64,000 nt of DNA from Euonymus europaeus (lineage: Eukaryota > Streptophyta > Magnoliopsida > Celastrales > Celastraceae). The notes under the pieces are model-generated. The model saw nothing but the letters and a program-made list of their open reading frames with translations, ran no database searches and was not told the origin of the DNA. The DNA is taken from positions 20,959,001 through 21,023,000 of the forward strand of contig OY756966.1 in assembly GCA_963580455.1 (NCBI GenBank), given 5' to 3'. Below, piece after piece: positions 51,978-62,450 of this stretch. The stretch's first letter is position 1. Each line of letters opens with the position of its first letter. The translations under genes were made by a program, and so were the position numbers.

Positions 51978-53345
51978 TTAAAAGTTAAAAAAGCATAAGA
52001 ATTTCTTACTTGTTTCAAATTCTTCAAGATCTTTATACAATCTTAGTTGCTCATATGTTGGCTCCGTATAGAAATCAAAGTCATTTGCTCTAAGCCAATC
52101 ATTAGTAGACACTAATTCCCCTACCATCCTCAGAGTCAATAAAGTTCTAAAAGGATTCACAATCCTTCTACCCAAGCAAAAGGCATTTTCGCTAGCCACG
52201 GTCAAACTTGGGATAAAGAATATATCTTTGGAAAGCTTTCAAAGAATAGGAAACCATGATGGATTCATCTTTTGCCACGGCAAGAGATCAAGAGAATCAT
52301 TGTCAATCTTTTCACAAAGATTTGAAATGTACTTATACACTTCATTTGAAAACTCTATAAGTTCCAATTGCTCTCTTTTTATCTCGAGTTCCAACTCAAC
52401 ATGAGAAATTATACTAGATTGGGAACTCAAACTTTTATTCACTTGACTAGAGGTGCTTTTATAGTGATGAAAAATTGATCGCTATCTCCTTTATTTGCCT
52501 CATATAGAGTCACCAAACATTTCTTGATTTCAGCAACAATTTTTTTATTTGTTTTAGCATCCTTTGCAATGTCTTCAAATGAAATTTGCATCAATTCAAG
52601 TTTATATCTAGGGTTTAGTGCATGGGTTACATATACAATCTTGTTTACAATGTCGAAATTTCCCAATATTTGTTCAATTTCAGTTCCATGGACTTTCCCA
52701 CACTTTGCAACACCGGATCCCTATCATCAATTTTCATATCAATATCAATCATCAAGTTCGACACTATCACAAACATTAGGTGAGATGTGCTTGACTTAGA
52801 TGCACTAAGTGACAATGTAGCATGATAAAACTTACTTAAAAAGTGCTCAAAGATCTTAGCTTTCTCCCAATCCCCCTCATATGGTGGCCCTACCCACATA
52901 AATCCATCTTTATCTTTGTCATTGAAATAACTCACAACACGAGCATTTTCTTTTGCTATTCTTACACAATTCCTTATGCCTCCAATTAAGCTACAAAGCT
53001 ATTGCAAGCCATCCTTAACAATCAAATTAAGAACGTGTCAAGTACACCTCATATGCAAGTACTCCCATTTGAGCAGAAGAGTATTCATCTCACCAAGTCT
53101 TTTTTTTCATGTACTCAATCACCCCATGATTAGCAGAAGCATTATCAATCGTAATGCTAAAGAATTTTCAAAATACATCCTTATGTCTCACCCCTGTGGC
53201 TAGTGATCTTTGTGAAGTTGATTGTTGTTTTATGCAAATTTCATTCACTATCCATAAAATGGGCAATTATAACCATGAAATTTCTGTTTTGAATGAATGT
53301 CCAAGTGTCAATTGTGATTCTCACTCTTTGGTGTCTTATCACACT
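51978..53345 (-). pseudogene. hAT transposase, RICESLEEPER-like, C-terminal two thirds (broken)
   Basis: On the minus strand the order is that of plant hAT (BED-type) transposases. A core segment with Asp-Asn-Ala-Ser-Ala-Asn (ITIDNASANHGVIEYMKK) lies near 53150. HVLNLIVKDGL near 53020 has its stop codons around it. The middle region follows (NPRYKLELMQISFEDIA near 52620). The C-terminal dimerisation signature TVASENAFCLGRRIVNPFR at about 52205-52145 is followed by DWLRANDF. The pieces occupy several frames with many stops. The right end abuts a Gypsy integrase fragment at about 53345. The BED zinc finger and terminal repeats were not found. Confidence 0.85.
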
Positions 53346-56090
53346 CAATAATTTAAAAGAGGTGGCCTAGCTCACTCATAGAGGGCTTGGAATGGCGTCA
53401 TACCAAAGAAGTTGTGGAAGGTTGTATGATACCAATATTCAACTCAATTAACCCATTTAAACCATTGGTTAGGATGGTGAATGACAAAACATCTCAAGTA
53501 ATCCTTTAAATAACAATTGGCCACTTTCGATTAGCCATATGTTTGAGGATGATATGTTGTACTCATTTTCAAGGTGGGGCTAGCTAATTTGAACAATTCA
53601 TCCCAAAATTGACTAACAAATATTCGATGACAATTTAAAATAATGGATTTGAGAAATCCATGTAATTTTACTATTTCAAAAATAAATACAACAACCACTT
53701 CCTTTGTTGTATGGGGGTGTCCCAAAATCAGAAAATGACCATATTTTGTCAAACGATCCACCACCACCAATATAGTATCTCTCCCTTACACCCAAGGCAA
53801 TCTTCTTAAAAAGTCCATGTCACATCCCCATATGATGTAATGGGAATAGGGATTGCTAAACTCTTTTAAATGTGTAGAAATATCATGAATGCCCTCCTTG
53901 AGGAGTGGAGTGAAACTCTTGTAAATAATCTTGGATACTATAAGAATTGTGTGGGATCACTAGCTTGTCAAGGTCAAATAAACACCCCCTCTCCCCACCC
54001 TCCACGCAACATGTAAGGATGTTGGTTGGTTGGATCTACTAAAAGGGACTAAACTATACTCTTCAAACGTGAACCCAATAACACTTCATCATTTAACCCA
54101 ACTAAAGCGGGAAAAGAGGTGACAGACAAAGTAAATAATTAGCAATGCTCAACCAAAAGAGAATTCGTGTAGGCTGGGGGAACTAGTTCCCTTCTAGACA
54201 AGGCATCCGCTCCTTATTTTGCAATCTAGGGCAATATTGGATTTTAAAATCAAAACCCATCAATTTAATGATCCATTTTTGCTTACCCTTGTGCACCAAG
54301 GTTTTATTTAACAAAAACTTCAAGATGCATTGGTTAGTTCATAATAAAATTTTTCTCCCTAAGAGGTATTGTCATCATTTATGAATAGAAAACACGATTG
54401 CTATAAGTTCCTTCTTATAAATAGACTTGGTTTATGATTATAGGGACAATGAGCGATGAGATGATCTTTCTGCATCAACACTTTATCCAAACCACTGCCT
54501 GATGCGTCCATTTCCATAATGAATGGTTTAGAAAAATTTGGAAGAGAGAGAACTGGTACGATAGTCATAGCATTTTTTAAAGTATCAAAGGCTACCTATA
54601 GCCTAAGCCGTATCACTCCAAAGGAAGGAATTCTTCTTCAACATATTAGTTAGAGAAGCTGTAAGAAGACCATAATTTCTCACAAACCTATGGTAGTATC
54701 ATGTGAGGCCCAAAAGCCTCTCAAAGACTATGTTCGTAAGAGTAGGATGACTCACCATGCTTTGCACTTTTGAGGAGTCCGCAGCCACATGTTTCCAAAT
54801 ATTCAATTGAGGTTGAGCGAAGACACATTTTTTGCGATTCACTATAAGAACATACTGCCTTAGGACGTCAACAATAGGCTTGAGTTGCTGGAAATGTGAT
54901 CGGAAGTCTTTACTAAATATCAATATATTGTCAAAAAAATACCAAGATGAAATTTCTAAAGAAATGGCTTGAAAATCTCGTTCATAAGCGATTGAAAATG
55001 TAGGTACATTGGTCAATCTAAAGGGCATTACGAGAAATTTGTAATGGCCTTCATGTGTGCAGAACGTTCGTTCACAAGCGATTGAAAATGTAGAAGGTGC
55101 ATTGGTCAATCTGAAGGGCATTACAATAAATTCATAATGACCTTCATGTGGGCAAAACGTTGTCTTCTCCATGTCTTCCTCACACATGCGTATTTGATGA
55201 TACCATACCCTAACTTTATATCCAATTTGGTGAAAATGATATTCCCCTATGACTCATCCAAGAGTTTTCAATTATTCAAATTGGAAACTTGTCCAAAACA
55301 GTCAATTTTTTTAGCGCCCTATAATACATGCACATATGTCACCCTTTATCTTTCTTTTTGACTAACAGAACTGGACTTGAATTTGGGTTGGTATTGGGCT
55401 TAATGATACCAGTTGCCAACATCTCTTTGATAATTTTTTCAATCTCAAATTTCTTGCAGTGTGGGTAATGATAGGACCTTATGTTAGGGGGAGGAGGCCC
55501 TTTCAACAACCGAATAACATGATCATGAGTTAGTGATACTAACAACCCCTAGTTGGTTAAAAATTGATGCAAACTCTCCCAACACTATTTGTAATTCTTA
55601 GTTAGCTGCCACGGTATTCTCATTAGTAGTATAAGTAAGCTCATCTAATTGCAAGACTTCAAACTAAATCATAAACTCGACATCCTCTTTTTGCAGAAGC
55701 TTCAATATCGTTTTTAGAGACACTATAGTGTTGGACAACATCGGGTCACTTTGCCATATTACCCTCTGCCCATTAATATTGAATTGCATATTTAACTTCT
55801 TGTAATTTGAAGAAATACCACCCAACTTTCTCCGCCAAGTAACTCCTAACACCAAATCAGCGTTGCCCAAGTCTAAAATGTGAAAGGTCTTCTTTAATTG
55901 AAGTCCTTGAACCTCCAGCTGAACTTCACGACATATTCCTTGCCATTGAATCCAAACTCCATTACCAACTTGGATAAATAATTTTTGGTAATTTTCAAAA
56001 GGAATCTACAATAAACCTACCATCTTTGATGGGATAAAGTCATGGGATGCTCCGATGTCCACCGACTATTAAACTCCATATTCCTTGCCA
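53346..56090 (-). pseudogene. Gypsy pol remnant (protease to integrase), heavily decayed
   Basis: The minus strand reads protease (GASHDF near 56055; ILDLGNADLVLGVTW near 55860), reverse transcriptase (55545-54700), RNase H (DASGSGLDKVLMQ near 54500) and integrase (VVVDRLTKYGHF at about 53765; KMSTTYHPQT; MTPFQALY near 53390), the usual Gypsy order. Gag, LTRs and chromodomain are absent. Reverse transcriptase contains an internal tandem duplication of about 90 bases. Style is close to the Gypsy copies at 58911-64000. Stops and shifts are frequent. Confidence 0.87.
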
Positions 56091-57276
56091 TTTGCTGAAT
56101 GTGTTTGTCATTAATAACAATCAAAATAAAGTTTACAAATATAAAAACAATATAGAGTATAGTGATCAAGTGAGGTTGGATCCCACGGGAGTGATATCAA
56201 TATATATATGCAATCGCACAATTGTTCTCTATGAGTTTTCATATTATCAAAATACAATATTACAAAGAATAACAATTCCCATCTAAAGAATCCAAGACTC
56301 CAATAAAATACATAGTCTATTATGAAATAAAGAAATTAGGACCAAGAAAATAGATTAATCATATTGCCCTAGGTCTAGGCTAAACGACAGTTTTTAATAT
56401 TTCAAGTACTTATCATTTATTACTTTTGAATTTTTTTAAAATATTAATATTGAAAACTAAAGAACATAATAAACATTATTTTTCTTTTTAGTGGCTCCCA
56501 TACAATATAAAAATGAGTATGAAATAGAAGGGACCAATCACATGAGAGATGGGTAAATTTTTTACCTTTAGTTATAATTTTGAAAATCTAATGGGACAAG
56601 GTTGCAAATCTAGTGGGAGCATATATGTCTTTTTAATTAACTTTTAAGACTGAAAAAAGTCAAAAGGAGTCAATTTTGGCTTTCATATGATGTTACATTA
56701 ATAGGGATGACAAAATTACCCGCGAGTATCCAACATGAAATTTCAGGTTAGGGACCTAAAAAATCGGGTTTGGGTGCCACCCGAACTCCACTGCCTTGGG
56801 ACGGGTAGGGTATGATAATACCATACTTGGCTTCAAACCTGACCCGAACTTTTTGTAATATTTTATTTTTAAAAAATATATACTATATATATATATTACA
56901 TAGATCTAATATATATTATATATATAACACACACATATATATATATATATATTCATGTCAATAACATATTATATATATATATATATCAGTAACATACATA
57001 TATTATAATATTTTTGGAGTTCGGGAATGAGTGTTATCCGTCTCCGTTGGATTAGTCCCCAAATCCCATAAATCGGAGATGGGGTTTGAGGATGAGGAAG
57101 GCATATCGGGCCCCTTTGATACCTCATTAATGGGGCCCTAGGAAACGTAAAAGAAAAACTAGAACAAAATTTAAAAGTGGATCATGGACCGGGATTAGGC
57201 GCAAGCCCACTACCAATTCCCTCCTCAATTTCCCGCCAAAGAAAAGAAGAAGGTATTTACTTAAATAATAATAAAT
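56091..57276. other. AT-rich spacer with a hAT-type MITE end
   Basis: No gene was recognised up to the TIPIN-like locus. TAGGGATGACAAAATTACCC at about 56701 resembles the end of a widespread plant hAT MITE, followed by AT repeats at about 56880-57000 and GGGTTTGAGGATGAGG-type sequence to about 57130. No clean right end was found. The last 100 bases are probably promoter and leader of the downstream gene. Confidence 0.45.
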
Positions 57277-57336
57277 TTGCTTGAATTAAATTACAGAGGC
57301 GGAGGAGAGCCAGAGAGAATCAAGGGAAGGAGAGAA

Positions 57337-57924
57337 ATGGAAAGGGAAAAGGCAGCAGCCCCAACTGGGTGTTACAAGTGCGGTCTCCCAGGCCACTGGT
57401 CTCGTGACTGCCCTTCTTCTTCTGCCCCTGATTCAAACCCTAACCCTAAACCTTCGAATTTCAACAATAACAATTCCTCCTTTAGATCTTCTTCTTCTTC
57501 TTCTTCTTCGAAACCTGTGGTAGCGGCAAAGCCAAAGAAGGTCCCCAGAAGCCGACCTAAGCTAACACCAGAGCTTCTTCTCTCTGAAGATGGTCTTGGC
57601 TACGTACTTCACCACTTCCCTCGTGCGGTCAGATACCGAGGTCGCGGACATGAGGTATCCACACTCTCTGACATTCTCTCTTCCTCAATTTCTGAAGTTT
57701 TCTCGTATCTTTAACCTAAGAACACAATTTCTTTATTCTTTTAATCTCTTACGTTCCGTTTAAATCAGTCTGTTTGGTGTATACACTTTCGCAATTCACA
57801 GGTTAGTGATTTGGAGAATTTGATTCGAATGTACCGTGAATGGCACTCCCATTTGATTCCTTATTATTCATTTGATCAGTTTGTACATAAGACAGAACAA
57901 GTTGCTGCCACAAAGCGTGTCAAG
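57337..57924 (+). CDS. TIPIN/Swi3-like replication fork protection protein with CCHC zinc knuckle, exons 1-2 (partial)
   Basis: Exon 1 is 57337-57654 and exon 2 is 57802-57924, with a 147-bp GT-AG intron in phase 0; together 147 residues. Near the N-terminus is a CCHC zinc knuckle (CYKCGLPGHWSRDC), then a Ser/Asn-rich linker, then the Swi3 domain start (RPKLTPELLLSEDGLGYVLH, then HFPRAVRYRGRGHE) continuing in exon 2 (EWHSHLIPYYSFDQFVHK, TKRVK). In other eukaryotes TIPIN/Swi3/Csm3 pairs with Timeless/Tof1 in the nucleus to steady replication forks and signal damage; the plant homologues with an N-terminal zinc knuckle are known as CCHC proteins. The ATG at 57337 is chosen as the first in frame. 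A good donor (AAG|GTAAGA) follows exon 2, but no exon 3 is seen before a Gypsy array at 58911. The gene is either split by a large intronic insertion or truncated. Confidence 0.85.
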
Positions 57925-58910
57925 GTAAGATATTGCCTTCTCGCTTTTTTTTGTCACTGATATGTTTTGCGTCCTTCATGGTTTCGTGCTCTTAGTAAAA
58001 ATGTGAATGTAAAAATTGAGTCTCCATTCCTTTGTAAATTCAAGATATTTTAGATGACCGAGTAATCTCAAAGCTATTTCTTGGTGAGGGTTAGATTTTT
58101 CATTAGTTCTTGGATGGAGTCTATATATATTGGGATCCTCAAAGTTGATAAAGTCTGCAATGACATTATTTGCGGACAATTTAAAAGTTCAATCAAGATG
58201 TAATCATGGTTGACAGCATAATTGATTGGTTTAGATTTCAATATAAAATGAATTAGCTGAGGGTGAGAGGATAGAAAAATGCATAGATGAACCATGTGCC
58301 TTGAAAATGTGAGGAACCCAGTGGGAATAGGTATAGGGGTTCAAGTTCCAATGTTGTTTTCGTTTATTTTAGGTTTCATTGTTTCGGATCTCCAAGTCTG
58401 GATCACTTTGTGTTCCTGTAACATTCTGGACATGTTATATTTTACGAGTATCTGTATTTTTGTTGGTTTTTCTTCTTTGACACATCATAGACTAATTAGG
58501 AGTATTCGTTCATTTTTTTTTCATACAAATACTGGTGAATATGCGACCCAGTCACAGAGTTGCAGGGGTGCAAGTGTTCAACCTAGAGGTCAAAAGTTCA
58601 ATTCTTGAAAACAGTCTTTCCATATTATGTGGGGATAAAGTTTGCACACATCTTGATTTCTCCAATCACGCCAATTGCGAGAGTTTTGTGCACGTGTGTT
58701 GTTTGCCTTTTTTACAAATACAATTCCATTGATATTTCATCCTCAAGATTTGAGAATCCTATCAACAAATATAGCTCAAATAATATGTAGAACTTATGAA
58801 GAACTGGAGGCTAGATTGTTTCCTATGCAAAAAAGAAGCTGAAACATAAACCATACAAACCCTGTAGTCCTGTATTGACACTAATTGGCAAAGATTGGGT
58901 TGTAGCCAGA
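57925..58910 (+). other. Intron 2 (start) of the TIPIN-like gene up to the Gypsy insertion
   Basis: It begins with a consensus donor GTAAGA. About 985 bases carry no recognisable Swi3 exon. CCAGA at 58906-58910 may be one side of the Gypsy target duplication; the other side would lie beyond the window. Confidence 0.5.
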
Positions 58911-58977
58911 TGATAAGGTCACAACAGAGATAACCTCAAGATAACTATAACAAGCAGAGATATAAACCAGAAAAGCA
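58911..58977 (-). repeat. Truncated Gypsy 3' LTR (last 67 bases)
   Basis: Plus strand TGATAAGGTCACAACAGAGA matches the end of the shared LTR at 62140-62206 with a few changes. Its inner edge joins directly to a 28-nt duplicated piece of pol. Confidence 0.88.
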
Positions 58978-61900
58978 ATACTTCTTCATTGAGATCAGTC
59001 AATAAGATTTGAACAATCTCTCGAAGGTATGGATCTTGCAATACTTCTTCATTGAGATCAGTCAATGGAGGGCAGCGTATAACAGACATTGCGAGGAGCT
59101 GAGACGTGGCAAGGTGGCAGACGGCGCTCAATTCTTCTTTGAGGGATAAGGCGTCCGCAGCTTTGTTCTCTAAGCCTGGTCTATATTGGATCTCAAAATC
59201 AAAACCTATAAGCTTGGTGATTCATTTTTGTTGCCCCTCGTGGACCAAATGCTGATCCAAAAGATATTTAACACTACTCTGATCCGTGCGAACAATAAAT
59301 CGCCTCCCCAGGAGATAATGCCGCCACTTGGAGGTAGCAAATACGATAGCCATGAGTTCGCGCTCATAGACAGACTTAGATTGAGTGCGAATGGAGAGAG
59401 TTTGACTGACATAAGCAATAAGGTGGCCTTCTTGCATTAATACTGCACCAAGTCCTGTGCCAGAAGCATTTGTCTCCACCACAAAAAACTTAGTAAAATC
59501 AGGTAAAACCAGTACTGGGACACTTACCATGGCATGCTTCAGATTGTTAAATGCTGCCTGGGCTGCCAATTTCCCATAATTTTTGACAAATCGCCGGTAG
59601 TAGACGGTGAGGTCAAGAAATCCCCTGATGGATTTTAAAGTGGTAGGAGGCTGCCAATTGAGCATGCTTTGAACTTTATAGGGGTCAGCGGCTACTCCCC
59701 TGGAGGAGATAATGTGGCCCAAGTACTCGATGCTAAGTTGGGCGAATGCACATTTGTTTTGATTGACCACCAATTCATGCGCTGCTAACACCCCCAAAGC
59801 CAACTCCAAGTGATCAAGATGAGAGGTAAAATCAGTGCTGAAAATCAGTATATCATCAAAGAAAACAAGAATAAACTTGCGGAGATAAGGTTTAAAAATC
59901 TCATTCATCAAGGATTGAAAGATGGAGGGCGCGTTCATTAACCCAAATGGCATCACAAGGAACTCATAGTGACCTTCGTGAGTGCGGAAGGCTGTCTTCC
60001 CCGTATCTTCCCTGTGAACTTGAATTTGATGATATCTGGATTTCAAATCCAATTTAGAAAAAATTGTTGCACCATGTAATTCATCGAGGAGCTCATCGAT
60101 GGCTGGAATGGGGAATTTATCGGGAATTTGAGTTTGTTGAGTGCCCGATAATCAACGAACATTCGCCATCCACCGTCTTTTTTTTTTTAACCAGCAACAC
60201 TGGGCTTGAAAAAGGGCTAATGCTTGGTTTGATGATGCCTACAACCAACAATTCTTTGACTAATTTCTCGATCTCAGATTTCTGATAATAAGGGTAACGA
60301 TAGGGCCAGATGTTTGGTGGATTAGCTCCTTCATACAATCGGATGGCATGGTTCTGAGGCCGTGTTGCAGGGAGTCCACTTGATGGGGTAAAAACACTTA
60401 CAAATTCGGCCAGAACAGTTTGAAGGAGAGAAGACATGTCAGGAGGTAATTCGGTGCCACAATTTTTAGTTGGGGGCAGCTGTGCGGCCAAGTCAGTATG
60501 GCATAATTGATAATTCCCAAACTTAATCTTAAAGCCCATATCTTCATGTTGCAGCAACTTCATCATAGACTTGAGGGAGACTAATGTTTTGGACAACGCT
60601 GGATCTTCGGTTCAGCAAATCCGACGCCATCCAATACAAACTTCATCGTCAACAACTGATAATTGGAAGCAATCTCTCCCAACTTCTGCAACCAAGCTAT
60701 GCCCAACGCTAAATCAGCACTACCCAAATCAATAACATGAAAAGTCTCCAATAGTGTAGTCCCATGCACCTCCAAGTGAACCGAGTGACAGACCCCGCCC
60801 CCTGTGACACAAACGCCATTACCAACTTGGACCTCAAAGTGCTTACGGGCATCCACCGGAATTCGCAAGAGGGATATGACATCAGCAGAGATGAAATTAT
60901 ATGACGCATAGCTATCAATTAAGATGATAACATCCTTACCACTTAACTGGCCGCGGACTTTCATGGTACTGTTGGCAGCAGAGAACCCCAAAATATAGTT
61001 CATTGAAAGCTCCAAAGGAGCCTCCTGTGGAATGACTTTGTCTTCGAGACATAATGGTGCCGCTGGGTGAAGCGTGAGTGGTTGGTCAACCTCCTTGCCT
61101 TCGTCGTCAGCAACAATCAATACTTGGAGAAGATGCTTGGGGCATTGGTGCATAGGTTTGTATTTTTCATCACAATGGAAGCAAAAACCCTTGTCACACC
61201 GCTGCTGGGCCTCCGAATATGAGAGACGACGAAACTGGGATTTTTATGGTGCCGCCACAGTCGAAGTAGTAGAGTCAGGGGATTTGTTGGACTTCACAGA
61301 TGAAAAAGATCGATAGGATTCAGGAGGTTTGATGAAGCTATTGGCGTGACTGCGCAAGGGGCCAAAAGAGGAGACGCGTGGGACTTTGACCTGGCGGGCC
61401 TGCTCTAGGGCCAAATTTCTCTCTTCAACACAATGGGCCATCTCCATGAGGGCAGTCAAGGACCGGGGCTGATTAAGTCTGAGTTCAGCCCGAATTTCTT
61501 GCTTCAGCCCATTAATGAATGCTCCACAAAGTAGGTTGTCCCTAACATCGGAAAGCGGCGCAGATAATTTCTCAAATTTATCACGAAAATAAGCCACGGT
61601 CGTGATCCGCTTCAAAGCCAACAAACTCTGATGGTCACCATCGAGTTGGGAGTTGCGGAAACGGCGGATAAGAGTCGTACGGAAAGCATTCCAAGTAGCG
61701 AGAGGGTCGCGAATCTCAACCCATTGATACCAACTCAAAGCTTTGCCTTCTAGGCAAACAATGGCTGCCTCCAATCGTTCAGTAGGTGGAATATGATTGA
61801 TCTGAGAATACCGCTCCGCACGAAATAACCAACGACACAGATCATCACCAGAAAAGAGGGAAAGTTCCAGCCGGCGTCGACCGAGATCCCAATCCTCAAA

Positions 61901-62110
61901 AGGACGGGCACCGCCCTCTTCCTCAGCAATATGAGAAGATTCTTCCCCCATGGGGCCTTTTCCCTTGTTAGGGGGCCCTTTAGCTTGGAGCAGGTCGCGC
62001 ATAGAGAGAACACAAGCTTTGAGATCAGCCATATCAGCAGAAATACTGGTCATACCAGTCTTCAGTTCCTCAACCGCCTCCTGACGTGCTTCCATTCGTG
62101 AGCGAGTCAT
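58978..62110 (-). pseudogene. Gag-Pol of Gypsy copy two (broken, lacks integrase)
   Basis: Gag runs from the ATG at 62110 to a stop at 61244 (288 residues; WYQWVEIRDPLATWNAFRT is the capsid core), followed by a frame change before a zinc knuckle (FCFHCDEKYKPMHQC, about 61150-61190) and protease. Protease has LIDSYASYNF, so the Gly of the catalytic D-S-G is Tyr. Reverse transcriptase starts in one frame (60596-60117) and is broken at a run of about twelve A (minus strand) near 60178-60189. It resumes as [13 protein letters not shown] (60052) with FFDDILIFS, then RNase H ([14 protein letters not shown], where Asp of DAS is Asn). After ADALSLKEELSAVCHL the frame reaches TDLNEEVL twice and then enters LTR sequence. 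Not functional. Confidence 0.9.
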
Positions 62111-62139
62111 CGGAAAAATCGTAGCCCTCTGATACCAAT

Positions 62140-62450
62140 TGATAAGGTCACAGCAGAGATAACCTCAAGATAACAATAAAAAGTAGAGATATAAACTAAA
62201 AAAGCTACTCGCTTCTGATATTTGATTGAATATATAAAAACTGAAGAGACGATTACAAGAGAAATCCAAACAAACCTAGCCTTCGAGGGGCTAGGACCTC
62301 CCAATATTTTCTTAGACCAAAAACTGACTGCTCTCTCTAAAACCCTCCATAGCTAAATACCAATACTACGACACAAAATATCAAAATAACAAAAAGGTCT
62401 AATAACAAAGCAACAACTTGTCCAATGCAAATCAACCACTTGTCTCAACA
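62140..62450 (-). repeat. Shared LTR of the Gypsy pair, with PBS
   Basis: The minus-strand end is TTATCA at 62140, directly followed by the primer binding site TTGGTATCAGAGG (62139-62127), matching initiator tRNA-Met. The minus-strand start is set at TGTTGAGACAAG (62450), behind a purine-rich GGAGGTGGCGCAGAC; this boundary is inference. Length about 311 bases. A TATA-like TTTTTATATATT is near 62235. Confidence 0.75.
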
